A DNA stretch of 64,000 nucleotides from Salminus brasiliensis. Taxonomy: Eukaryota > Chordata > Actinopteri > Characiformes > Bryconidae. The position numbers and the translations under genes are program-made. Shown piece after piece: positions 1 through 12,500 of the stretch. Where the stretch lies: positions 40,491,842-40,555,841 of the forward strand of contig NC_132880.1 in the NCBI RefSeq assembly GCF_030463535.1, in the 5' to 3' direction. Each line of letters begins with the position of its first letter. The first letter of the stretch is position 1. The notes under the pieces are model-generated. The model saw nothing but the letters and a program-made list of their open reading frames with translations. It searched no databases and had not been told where the DNA came from.

Positions 1-698
1 TGCCCTGCCCTGCCCTGCCACCCCCCCAAGGCACTTCATCAGCAGAGCTGTAAGCAAATGAAGCAAAATAAAAAACACACAATTAAAAATACTGCTCAGT
101 GGTGCATTTTCCTCAAATAAATGTGCCTAAGTCATATTTCTGGCATTCATTTCTGATTAGCCCATCACACAGAAACATCTACAGCCTGGCTGGTCTAAAT
201 GTACAGACATTGTGGTCTTACAGCAGATCGAGTTCATGTTTTGGTACCCTCACCTTAACTAACTCCAAGTCAAAGGGAAGTCATTCCATTGTAATGAACG
301 TACTATGATGACGATGATTATGATGATGATGATGATGATGACGGCGATCAGTTTTTTCAGAGGATCATTGACAGTAAAGCTCTCTTGTTACCGGGAAATT
401 CATTAGGATTACAGGATGCGTTTAAGCGTCACTGAAAGGTTGGGGGCCATGCCGTGTTCGTCAGTATTAAATTCTGTTTACATGAGTACGCCAGGGACCA
501 TTTTCGTGTTCACAACTGTCAAAGGTATATGTGTGTGTCTGTGTATGTGTGTGTTTTTATTTGTGCGCTCATGCCAGCTTGCTATTCAGCGTTTTTGACC
601 TCTGTTTCATCCTGACTGCACAGTGCAGTCAATGTATTGCCATTGAATCCACAGGACAATTCACATAAATTGACCTTAAAACATTGTGTGGAATGTAC

Positions 699-1142
699 AC
701 CCAGCAGCCATAATATTAGCACCACTGACAGGTGAAATGAAAAACATTGATTTTATTCATCTACAGTGGTATCTGTCAAGGGGTGGATATATTAGGCAGC
801 ATATGAACAGTCAGTGCTTAGATGAAGGTCAAGCTTAAGGATCTGAGCCACTTTGACAAGAGCCAAACTGTGTTGGCTAGATGTCTGGGTCAGAACTTCT
901 CCAGAACATCAGGCAGTTTTTCTGGTATGCAGTGCTGAGTACCAACCCAAAGTGGTCCAAGAAAGGTCGACCGCTAAAAAGGCGACAGGGTCATGGGCAC
1001 CTAACCTCACAGCGTACAGAACTTAAAGGATCTGCTGCTAACGCCTTGGTGCCAGATACCACAAGATGCTTTCTGAGTCCATGCCTCAAATGGTCGGATC
1101 TGTTTTGGTGGCACAGGGTAGGTAGTGCTAATGTTCTGGCTT
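699..1142 (+). mobile_element. Tc1-derived non-autonomous element with transposase N-terminal remnant
   Basis: The end CAGCCATAATATTAGCACCA and the later GTGCTAATGTTCTGGCT are imperfect inverted ends. Inside, from ATG at 822, it reads MKVKLKDLSHFDKSQTVLAR and CLGQNFSRTSG, the N-terminal helix-turn-helix of a Tc1 transposase, followed by stops. The catalytic part is missing. Confidence 0.72.
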
Positions 1143-2269
1143 TTGTAAATAAAGGTTATAAAATACCCCGTTTGGTAAGTCTCACAGCTTGTAAACACTT
1201 TTTCGCAGCGTCTAAGTCAGTTCTTGATTTGGGGCAATTTTGCCCATTCCTCCGTGTAAAAGGCTTCTAGTTTTGTGAGATTAAGCCATTAAGAACTGTG
1301 AGGGCCATTGCAAACCCTTCAGCTTGAGCCTCTTGAGGTTTCCCATTGTGGAGGTGTAGAAGCCATCCTCTTTTCATCTTCAGATTCTTTACAGATGATG
1401 TGATGTTTGCTGCCAGAATTTATTTGATATTTAATTAAAGTAATTTTTTCCTTCACCTGTAAAATGTTCTCTGTGCCACTGGCTGCAACACAAAGTCCAA
1501 AGCATGAGGTGTTATTTTCATGTAATGGTTGAGGCTTAATATGTTTCTTTCAAAACTGCTTAATGCTGAGGTTTGTGGTGAGGACGCAGAAAAGGATTTC
1601 TTCTGATGACTCTTCCGTGAACGTCATATTTGTGCAGAACTGTTCATCGCCACTCCAGAGTCTGCAACATGTTCCTGGTGGTCTTTTGCAATAAAACAGT
1701 GGATTATATTTGCCTTAGCAGTTCTCTCAGAACGTTTTCTTAGTCGTTCAGACCTCAACTTGACCTCCACTGCTCCTGTAAACTTCTCCTTCTCCTGCAT
1801 TGTGGGCATCAGTTATTGTAATTGTCAGAATGCTAGACAGTTGCTTAGAGGAGTCCAGGGCTGCTAAATGTCGGGGCAAGGTTTGCGAATATTTATCACT
1901 TCACTTTTCCTACTGCTGATTGTGTGTGGTAAGCAAATTAAGATTTGAGACATAGTTAAAAGTTGTCTAAAGAAGCTGAAATCTGCTGGGGTGCCCAAAC
2001 TTTGGCATGGTTCCAAAATAGAGGAAATACCGTTTATTTAGAAAAGGGCATTCAAACAGTTTTTTTTACTTTTTATGATTTGAAAAGAAGCATTGCCTTT
2101 AGAAGAACCTACTTTTTTAAGGGTGCACCCTCCACCTTTCAATACTTTATTCGTATGGTAGTAAAAAAATGGTAGCCACAGAAGCAGAAACCACAGAAGC
2201 AGATCACTGACAAATATGGAACCCCTGTCAAATCCTCCACTCAGACCTGGGGACTACCAGTATGTACCC

Positions 2270-2272
<3 letters not shown>

Positions 2273-2327
<55 letters not shown>

Positions 2328-2328
2328 A
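2273..2328 (+). repeat. (TC)n microsatellite
   Basis: Nearly pure CT dinucleotides with one interruption. Confidence 0.95.
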
Positions 2329-4575
2329 CCACCTGCTTGTTGCTGGTAGTCTGCAGTCTCATGTAAGGCCTGGCTTAAGTGTTGTTAAGACCGCTTTAAT
2401 TTATAATGGCAGCTTTTATAAACATGTGGGGAAACCTCACCATGGAGACAGCACTAAAACAAATTCATAATATAGAGCCGTATTTATAAGGGTCGGCTTC
2501 CCCGCTCCTCACTCATGAGTCTGGCTTTTGTGTGTGTTGAACCTGGCTGATGTAATCTCTCTGTTTTTGAAAGGCTGCAGTGCTGTTTTTGAGCTGTAGT
2601 GCTCAGATAATACACTTTGCCCTAATAAATAAGAAGAAATGGTGAAATTAGACTTCAGCCTAATTGCTCATTAAAATTGCACAGCCCTGTTCTTCATGTG
2701 CCCCTCTACTGTATTTAAGGGCTGGAACACAGTTACTGAAATTTGAAACCCCATTCTTTACATGTGTGTACTGAATGTACTGAATGTAGAGGAGAGCAGG
2801 ACACAAGCTAATACAGGGTTTTAATACAGGTGTCAAGTAGAATGTGCTTTTGGTTGTGGTACATTAGTATAATTATTTTTTAGTAGAGCTGTGTATAGAA
2901 GTTGCTTAATTTACTCCTACATTATTTAGGGCTGTAGTGGTGCTGTGCTATCATTTTGAAGCATGTAAATAACTCACAGGAGGTACAGCCTCCACACAGT
3001 GGCTTTTAGTAATATGGTGTTACAACTTAGCTCCCCTTTTTTTTTAAACTCACCAGACTTCCCGTTACATTTGCATTCATTTATTTTATTGCTGAAACAG
3101 ACTTTGCTGAAAACAAAATATTATTCATTTTGCTCAAAAAACAAATGTGTATTCGCTGCCCTGTAGGCCTTGTAAGACTGAACCCTGGCTTATTGGCTTA
3201 TTCCTTTTTTTCACGTAGACAAGCTAATCTATGCCAATATATTTGCACGAGTTGATGATTTTGACCATATTTGACCATAACATATTTGATAAGCATTTAA
3301 AATTCAGGATGTTTTGATGCAAGATTTGAATTGTCGACATATAATGTAGAGCTAGCATATGGGAATAATGAGACAACCATATTCACACACACGCTCACAC
3401 ACTAGTGATAGTAAGCATACATGCCCAGAGCTGTATTTTAATTTAATTTTAAGAGCTGTATTTTAATCCCAATCCAATTCCAGTTCCTAGTTGTAACCAC
3501 GATATTCAGAGTGCCATCTGGTGTCCTCAAGACGCTGTTAACAGACATTAATGCCCACCTGGCAGAAGTGAGGATGTTTTCAGAAGGTAAATAAAAGAGT
3601 TTGGAGTCTAATAATAATAATGCATTATTAGATATTCGTGCATAGTGCATCTTATCTAAACACAAACATCAAACACTGCTGGTCTTGAAGAATCTCAAGC
3701 AAACAATTGGTCTCAGACAAATGATTCAACCCGTCTACTTTTAGGGGTCAGCCCGAGTGCCCTGCTTCTTTCTACTAGATATATGCTGACTGTATCAGAA
3801 GAAAAAAATGCAAAACACGCAGCTGGCTTTAGAAAAATTTGGTCAGGCTCACACTCATCTTTCATTTCACTAGTTTTGATGACTTAACTAATTTTGGTAT
3901 GATAGTGAAATGCAATCCTACTATGTATTCCTACAGAACCTTATCTCTGCGTTCCCTCGCCAGGACCCAATTCTCTGACTCTGCACTAACTCAGTGTTAA
4001 TAGTTTCCATTATGAGAGAATAGAGAGAGTAAGCTCTGCCTAAAGGTCAGCCTGATTGCACCATAAATACCACATCATCAGCTCATTCTCCATTAAAGCA
4101 CATGACGATTTTGCGCTGTGCAAAGCTCTGCATCTCATCAAGCCATAAAGCCACCGACCTGTGTGTGTGTGAGTGTGTGTACATCAAGGGAAAGGCTAAT
4201 ATTTTCTCTCGCTTGTTGTTTTTGGATTTTTACCCATTTTTAACTTTTCTTTTTTTTAATTTAATTATGGCTAATTTACCTCTCGCTATGCCACCCCCAT
4301 TGCACTATGCTACCACCCTCAGTTGGTAAATGCTTCCTCTGAGGCAGTTGAAACTAGCTAACACATTATTTTGTTGCTGAACACACTTGGAGGAGACTGC
4401 TACCTGTGTGGTTAAGCTGCATATCTTTGATTATCTAGAATTGCTCTGAACAATAGATTCCTGGCGTACCTTTTGCAGGGCAATGCCGTTCCAAAGTAGG
4501 CATTGGGCAAAGTAAATGTACTCACTTTACTATCCTAATGCTAATTTCTTCCCTGAAAGTTTGCTTGAACTTACA

Positions 4576-4690
4576 CTTTATAGACAAAAGTAATAGGACA
4601 CCCGGCTCAGTCATTGTTTCGTCAAGGGTATTAAAATATTTTATCTTGCTTTTGTCGGAGTTACTGACTCTGCTGTCCAAAGTGTGTAGT
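4576..4690 (+). repeat. short inverted-repeat element, copy 1 (left part)
   Basis: It retains the left end (AGACAAAAGTAATAGGACAC) and the following TATTTTATCTTGCTTTTGTC segment, then breaks off near 4690. Confidence 0.7.
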
Positions 4691-5639
4691 TTGGGACACA
4701 TCATCACTGTCTAACGTTAATGTTAGTCCTGTCTCAGTCTTGTTAAGCTCATACTTTTCAGTGTTTACCTTAACGTAAATTGTTTTGTCGTCTCATTTCG
4801 GCATAATGACTAAATGTTACTTAAGTTTGATAAAAGAGTTATTTATTATCTGTTTATTGTATTTCCAAATCGGTGCACACACTGTTTTTAGTGCCTTAGC
4901 TAAAGTGCAATCTGCTTAAAGCTAGCTAATATTTTAGGGGATGGTGTGGGGTTTGATTCATAGTAGCCAATGCCCTTGGGTGCAAGCTGTGCTTTGCTGT
5001 GGTTGATCCTAAGGGTGTGTTCAGGGAAGTGATTCAGGACAATTTTGGCAACTTGCAAAGATTGTGCTGATTTCAAAGAGCTGATGCCTTGTCTTCAGTG
5101 TTCTTCCTCTAGGGCTGTTTATTCAGCAGCAATTCTGACACACCATCATTTGGGCCTCTTAGCCCCAGTGGCCCAGTGTAAAACTATCACTTCCAATGTT
5201 CCTGCAGTGGAGGAGCTCCTTAGATTTGGTGAGATAATAGGGTCTCCTTTTATTTGATAGAAGGTTTCTACTGCTAGTACAATCATTTTTAGCCATGCCA
5301 TTCCACGATTGTTGGGACAGGTGAATCAGCCTCAAAATCAGGCCAGTTGTCCTGAAGCGCAGCCCAGGCATTTGCTGGACACATTGCATGCAGAACATCA
5401 GGCACGTTCCTGTTGGACTAGGGGAACAGTGTGTAAAAGGACTTTTGGCATCAAGTATTTCTTGAACCATCACATTTTCTCTCATGCATTCAAGGTGCTC
5501 AAGTTCTCATGGATCATACTCCTGCTGTCTAACATCAACAGACCCTGATATTATTAGAGATAATAGTCTGCATCCTCTCCTGGGCAGATAGGTGGCCGGT
5601 ATCATTGAGAGTCCCTGTGTGAGGATGGGAGCCCACCAT

Positions 5640-5840
5640 TGAGTGGTCAAGTGCATTTAGAGGTCTTTTGCAGAGCAAACATAGATATGTTTGCTTGTTG
5701 GCGGTTGACTCATTGCCCTATTTGGTTTTCAATTTATGAGATCGACACATCACTAGAGCTCAATGCCCTTGCACAAGTGTGGTCCAGCAGGTTCCAAAAA
5801 CCCTCTCCATCATTCCTTTCCTCCAGGCTTTTCTCTACAT
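5640..5840 (+). pseudogene. possible DIRS-type retrotransposon fragment (RNase H region)
   Basis: The frame reads GQVHLEVFCRANIDMFACWR, then LTHCPIWFSIYEIDTSLELN and ALAQVWSSRFQK. This resembles the VDLFAS...THCPLWFSL...DALAH-WP pattern of fish DIRS-like elements, as far as I remember them. Surrounding sequence (about 5040-5560) may belong to the same element. No ends or split repeats were seen. Confidence 0.4.
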
Positions 5841-6419
5841 AGATGATACAAGTTCTGACTGCTTCTCTCTTCCTGAATCAGTCATACTTCCCCTGGATGC
5901 CTTTGTGCTAGGCCTGGTGCCCTTTTGTCTACTGTGTAGCTCTCAGATTTTGATTGAGAGGAAATTTCAGTTGTGTTTTAACCCCACACCACAGTAGACA
6001 TGACCTCTGGCCTCAGTAAATATGATGGCAGAGCTCACTAGCTTTTGAATCCACATGGCTAGCAGGCAATATCAAGGAATGGATGCTGGAGCTCCAGCAA
6101 CCTGGTCTAAACACAGCCTATGTGAGCTCCAAAATAAACCATATTTCTATACAATGTAACCTGAATACACTAAAGAATGAATACAAATATGCTTTTACTC
6201 ACTTATTTACATATTTATTTACTGCCTGAAATAGAACTTTATTTTAGCAAATACATTTTAAAACAGCCCATCTCACTTCAGCAGAGCTGCTGTTTTGGTC
6301 TTGTTCCTCATTATATATATTTTGGATATGTCAGCGGTTCTAGGTCAGCCCATGAATGCATGTCCATTCAGGGCAATATTCACTGTACTACTAGATTACA
6401 GAATTACATTTTTCTGTCC

Positions 6420-6625
6420 TGACATCAGATTTGTAGTCTTTGCGACACTGATTGCTAGAAGACTAGTCACGATTCTGCTAAATTGGACAAAACAGAATTC
6501 TCCCTCCCCACACTTACTGGATCAGAGACATTATAGCTCTTCTTAGCTAAGGATAAGATAACTCATACTATGTGTGGGTCTATTGGTATATATTACAAAA
6601 CATGGCAAATATTTCTATTCTATTT
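6420..6625 (+). pseudogene. possible L1/Tx1-type LINE fragment (reverse transcriptase end)
   Basis: The frame reads TLIARRLVTILLNWTKQNSP, and another frame further on reads YYKTWQIFLFYL. L1-clade LINEs end their reverse transcriptase with ARK-I...W---PP and later FY-IW-PFL. The fragment is short and frameshifted. Confidence 0.35.
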
Positions 6626-7229
6626 GGAAACAGTGAATCTGGACCTTCCAGAATGTACGAAGATCTGATCATAATTTCTAGTAACCTAGAGATTCTTCAA
6701 GAAACTATTCATATTTCACAGAGTAGTTCTAAGAGTAGATCTACATATGGTAGCATAAAGATTTTCTAGGAACCTTAATTCAAATGAGTGTTTTGATGAA
6801 TTCCTAAAGTTCTCTAATTGCATTGAGGAACATGGTTGATTTTTATCTCCGCTCTGTTTCTTTAAAAACCTTGGTGTTCGATGAGACCTCACAACCAACC
6901 CGAGTCTTTGCCTGTCTCTGAAGCTTTGAAAGTGGGTGGGCAATTTCAAACTATAAAACTGAAGTCTAGAAACCATGTCTTACTCTAGCCTGGAGTGTTA
7001 CAGTACATCTTTATTAGTCTGGGCTCCACCAGTTTGGCTCCACGTTCAACAGTCTTTAAGGGAATTCTTTGTGTGTACTGTCTATAACTGATGTTAACAG
7101 CAAAGTGTTAAATAGTTCTTCATCTAGTATTTTGTACAATTTTAGAGGACAAAGAGGAAAGGATCACCATGAAGATGTTTGAGCTTTCAGACCTTAGTTT
7201 AGCTTTTTAGTGCTATGGCTTGTTCACAG

Positions 7230-7951
7230 TTACCATTAGGAAAGCCAAATACCAGCGAATTCTGGAAGCAAACATGACATTGTCTGCAAACAGCTGAAGA
7301 CGGACTGTTGTAAAAAATCCAGAATGGGCTGCCTTAAGAAGCGCATGCTGAAGGTTTTGCCATGGCCCGCACAGTCCCCCGACCTAAACAACATTGAAAA
7401 TCAGTGCAGCAAGACGGCCCAAGAATCTCACAGAACTAGAAGCCTTTTATGAGGAAGAACAAGAATCGAAAGACTCTAAACTGGCTACAATAAGTGTACT
7501 TGCCAGAGAGGGTATTAGAAAGTACTAAACATGCATGGTGCCCAAACTAAAAGATGGAAATAAAATGGATGTTGGATGATCACCACCACACCTCATCCCC
7601 AATTCCCTAACTCATCCCAAAAGTATTGGATGAAGCATCAACCATCATTCCAGAGAACACAGTTTCACTGCTCCACAGCTCAATGCTGGGGGGCGTTATA
7701 GCCCTCTATCCCATACCTAGCATTAGGCACTGTGTCAATAGGTTCATGTTTATCTTCTCCAGAGAGTCATATTTTATTGGCAGTACTTCTTTACAGGTAC
7801 TAGACAGTGTGTGTGTGTGCATTTGGACCTCTGTGTCAGCAGTGCGTCCAACCTAGCTTTCATACCTAGCATTCGTTAGAAGGGGCGTCCACAAACATTT
7901 GGAGATATAGTGTCATTTGACCAGGGGTGCCCATACATTTGCATGCCACTG
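7230..7951 (+). mobile_element. old Tc1-like transposon with a nested short element
   Basis: A decayed transposase C-terminus is visible near 7345-7528: LPWPAQSPDLNNIEN in one frame, then NLTELEAFYEEEQ to REGIRKY and a stop in another. The right end CCACTG before TA (7951) with GCCCATACATTTGCATG is typical of Tc1 termini. A truncated short element (7566-7912) sits between the two parts, so it was inserted later. The left end was not found. Confidence 0.62.
7566..7912 (+). repeat. short inverted-repeat element, copy 2 (5'-truncated)
   Basis: This copy contains the family's inner sequence (CACTGCTCCACAGCTCAATG, GGTTCATGTTTATCTTCTCC) and its right end (GGGGCGTCCACAAACATTTG). Family ends are CACTATATGGACAAAAGTAT-like with TA duplications, as in Tc1-related MITEs. 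Confidence 0.75.
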
Positions 7952-8807
7952 TATGTGCTGTTTCTTTCAATATAAATTTATTACACCATTTAAAAAGCAT
8001 CCTTCATCCCTTTACATTGTGTGTGCATTCCAAGGCCGATATGATCCAAAATTCCCTCAAATGCAAACTTGCTATGGACATTAAGAGCATTTTATGCCTG
8101 TAGGTTTCAAATATCTAAATGTATAAAGTTGTGTTAGGATGTGAAAATTAGCAGACCTACAGTTGTACAGTTACGTTCTATGGTCACTATAGGCTGAAGC
8201 CCCATAGCAGGGGAAGTGTATAAAGGTGATGTAGCTGTCCTAGTCTTTCTGTGGTGTGTCTGCTAACAGCTGCACTAGTGCTGACAGACAGGCTTGTGCC
8301 CCAGCTGAACCCTCACTAGGTGCTGCAGTCTTTCATGTCGACTGGAGATGTTCCATGTTTGAAGTCTTGGTCAGTTGTAGCTCAGTGGTCATATTACTTG
8401 TGGATGATAACAGTAGTGGTAAGATAACACTGAACATCCTCTTTAAATGTTTCGGAGTTGCCAGACCCACTTATCAATCAGCTTGAATAGAGTGTTAATA
8501 GGGCTACTATAAAAGTCAGGTGTTCCCATCTGCTGGCCAGAGGTTACCACTACTGCAACCCAGACTTCAAGTGTGGCACTAGCACTGAGATCAAATCAGC
8601 TGTGTTTTCTGTTTTATGCAGTAGTAGTATAGGGGTCTGTGGCAGTTATGCCATGTTTTACTGACGGTGGATTTTTTATCATGGTAATGTGCAGGAAAAG
8701 CGCAGGAATTAATGCCTGCCAGTCTCCTTACTTTCTACCAAGAAAACCTTTTAATTCTTTGAACCATGTTAGCAGATGTTACCTGTAACATAATAAATAC
8801 ATAATCA

Positions 8808-9205
8808 GCCATAACAATAGTAACATCTACCTAATATTGAGTAGGTCTCCCTTGTGCCACCACAACAGATCTGACCATTTCAGAAGGTGTCCTGTGGTGT
8901 CTGGCACCAGGATGTTTGCAGCAGATCCTTTAGGTCCTTTAAGTTGTTGTGGGGCGTTTATTGGGGTGTCACCTTTTCACTGGTTGTCCTTTTTTGGACC
9001 ACTTTTGGTAGGTACTGACTACCACTGCATACCGAGAACACCCCACAAGACCTGCCTGCTGCTTTGGAGATGTTCGGACCTTCAGGCATCACAATTTGGC
9101 TCTTCTCAAAGTGGCTCAGATCCTTATGTTCACTTATTTTTTCTGCTTTCAACACATCGCCTTCAGTAACTGACTGTTCACTCACTGCTAATGTGATGGC
9201 TGTTT
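8808..9205 (-). mobile_element. Tc1-derived element, same family, reverse
   Basis: On the - strand it reads LKAEKISEHKDLSHFEKSQI and VMPEGPNISKAAG, the same transposase N-terminal remnant as the copy at 699. The ends include ATAACAATAGTAACATCTAC. It is internally deleted. Confidence 0.7.
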
Positions 9206-9414
9206 TTGTGGTGTACATCTGTGCTTCTTTTGTGTTTATATAAAATGCATGAAAGGAGTGAAATGATGGGCCTCTACAGTGAGGGACAGTGAAGTGTCTA
9301 AAATTTAAATATTAGAACAAGGCTGAATTGTCGTACATTCGAGTAGTAGCAACACTGAGTCATCTCTTGAGAAAGAAGCAAGATTCTGTCCGTACTATAT
9401 TTCAATTTGTATAT

Positions 9415-9522
9415 ATACAAGCTGTGTGTGCGTGCATTTGCATGCACATCTGTGTCAGCAATGGATGCAACTTAAAGTAGCTAAGTGCATTCACTAGAAG
9501 GCGTGTCCACAAACATATGGAC
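9415..9522 (+). repeat. short inverted-repeat element, copy 3 (right part)
   Basis: Only the right third remains: CAAGCTGTGTGTGCGTGCAT, CAGCAATGGATGCAACTTAA and GTCCACAAACATATGGAC. Confidence 0.72.
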
Positions 9523-12500
9523 TGAGGAAGTGAAACTTGTACAATATTTACAGATTTCTTCAAACTCCTTTATTTAGAAAAAAACTGAGTCATTTAGTTT
9601 CCCACAGCCTTTAAAGTGTCCCTATATAGGGAGTAGGGGGTGCATGTGAACAGAGGTGACTTGCTAGTGTTGACGGAAGAACTACTTGGTTAACATGACT
9701 AACAGCAAATGATTGTAAGGTGTGTGTGTTTCTGTGTGTCTGTGAGTACTCAACTACAGTTTGGGAGCACAAGACCCTGCCCAGTTCAGTGATTTCCTTG
9801 CTCCAACACTTCTGATTATCTCATCATTTAAATGATGATAATGCAAAGCATAGTATTTGCTTTTGAGTGCTGAATTGCAGCCTTCTAGGACTTCAGGTGG
9901 CCTCCCCATCACTAGACTAAAAAGCAATAGGTTATGCACTCCTGTGAGAAAATAGTGTATTCTAGGAATAGAGTGAATATGATACTTATATGGTATTTGT
10001 ATATGTTTGCCACCATGTACTTAAATACTGCAAAGGGCAGATCGATTTCATCTTAAGGGCAGACTCTACTCCTGAGTTTAAGATACTTTACTAACAGCAG
10101 TGATTTAAATTTCCCAGACACCATAAAGAGAAATATTCAACTCATATTTGCTGTTTAATGGGACATTACTGCTACTCTTTTGTACAGTCCCAGTTGGTGG
10201 TGATCATGGGGGTGCCAGAACATAGAGGAGCCTTGACATGGAGCCAGTAAATCTATAGCTACAGAATAAAGTACAGTATTTCTTTCAGTTGCCCTGATCA
10301 GCACGGCAGTGTTGTGGGCTTAATGTTAATTACACAACACTCAAGAGTTACCTCTCAAATCTTTCCCAGTCCAACAGTTGCATGTGTGCTCTCTGGTATG
10401 TGAAGTATTCTGCTTGTCAAGCTTATCCATGAGAAGTGGCTTTAAATCGCTGACCACCAGAGTTGTGTCCGACCTCCACCCTTTTCTTACCCCAGAGACT
10501 TCAAAAACGATCCAATTAAGCTCTGATCAAATGTTAAAGACACTCTTTTCTTTTACTATGTTCAATCCAATAGACCAGTCTGTTCTTATCTCCTAATCCA
10601 CAAGACGAGATTCTGGCTGGGTTAATTGGATTAATCTGTGACTCACTGATGATGATGATGATGATTACTGTAATTCCTGCTCTTATGTCGCTGCATGTAC
10701 AGACTGTCCCCAGTGATTTATTAACTCTTTTTAGTAGTTAGGTGGTGGTAGTTTCGTTATTGAACAAATGCCTCAAATCTCTTCAGTGACATCAGTTAAA
10801 TTGTGGTTCTGAATTGTTTCATAGCAGTGATTTCAGGGGGGCAGGTTGTCTGTGTGGGTCTTCAGCTCATTTATTAGGGCCTACTTTGGCTTCGGTTTAG
10901 TCAGTAAAGGTAGCTAATGGCACCTATTCTAGTATAGTTCCACACAAAGGCAGGTTAACCTAGATGGTGATGGCTGTTACTCTTCTTTAGATACTTAAGT
11001 GATGTGATTCAGATAAGTGGTAAATTATCTAGAGGTTTCATAACAGCTTTCATCAATCTTAGCTAATAACGAACCAACTAACGAAGCATGTGAGAAATGA
11101 AGGAGTCTGTTCAGCGTTTCCTGAATTTCCTGAAAAGCTGTAATTCGCTTACTTGAGGAATTATAATTTTTTTTTATGCTACGATGTATATTTTTTATAT
11201 ATTTGTTAATAATACTATATGTGGATAATAATGTGGATCCCTTCCCCAGGAATTAGCAGCCCCTGGCTTTTGTGTGCTGCACTGCAGGCAAAACCCACCT
11301 AAATAAGCGGATAGGTCAGGTTATATGTTAATCTCATAGCGTTCACATGCTGCTTTAGTTAAAGAGGTTTTTGGTATTTGCTGTAGGGTTGCACAGTATA
11401 TCATTTCACCATCACAATGTGCACATACGCAGTAGTCACATTGCGGGACGTGGAATGTCACGTAAGGCGAATGATCTCAAACACATCGTGTTTTTTGCTG
11501 TACAGAAGGGAAACTGCTATTTTTCCCCTCACATCTCTACCAGAAGCAGATTATATCTATGTCTATCTATGTCATCTATTTTACTTCAATAGTGGATGTT
11601 TGGATCATTGACATCTTGTTACTTGCGAAATCTGGTGATATCGCAATATATATCGCAGAAAAAAATGTCAGGATTTTCCAGAAGCACTAATTTGCCATGA
11701 CGAAGCTTTTGGGAAACTCACCCCTGTCATTTTTGCTTAGATGCAGCTAATTTAGCTATGGCGTCTGTAATTAGTGTTACCCCAGGGAATACTGTGTAAA
11801 CCTGTGGAAAAGGGGGATAATATGTCATCCTGAAAGTAAAGAGGCAATACCAAAATCTTATATATATCAGCTGTTATGGATTATTCTGAAATGAGTGTCA
11901 TTGCAAACCCGCCTCTCACTGATCACACGTTTCCTACTAGCTTCATAGTTTATACTCTGTCCTCATCCCCTGCGTATCTCCAAAGAATATGACACCTGTG
12001 GTTTTAGTGGTGAAAAATTCCTCATATTTCATAATTTAGTGGTGAGTGGTGGAGTGCAAGAGTCAGGCCATATAATGATGGATATCACTGTTGTTGGCGA
12101 TTCCAAAAATGAAAACACTGGTGAATGTCAGAATCTTCGTGAGAGGATAACCACTGGGTTAGTGGGTTTTAGGAAATGTAAAAAGACCCAATCAGTGTTT
12201 TAAGGAACCAAAAAACTGCATAGAGGGATTCGCCCCCTGCATATGGGTTTTTAACAGAGAGAGGAAAATGTAAACAGTAGAAGACAGTGAAATGCATCAC
12301 AAGTGATCAGCATGATCAATAGATTAACATTGTGTATAACAGTAAGGATATGCTTACTGTCAGCGAAATTGTTCTCCGCTCCAAAGCAGACTTTATTAAA
12401 TATCTAAGCAGGTGGGCTTGCAGCTTCGATGTCTGTCTTCCATCTAGTCACCCAGTACAGTAGTAATGAGGGAGAGGAAGAACGAGGAGAGGGGAGAGAG

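Noticed and set aside
8521..8540. CTCF-like site on the minus strand (CCAGCAGATGGG)
   Set aside because: Only the short core fits and nothing around it supports a regulatory role; such matches occur by chance at this length.
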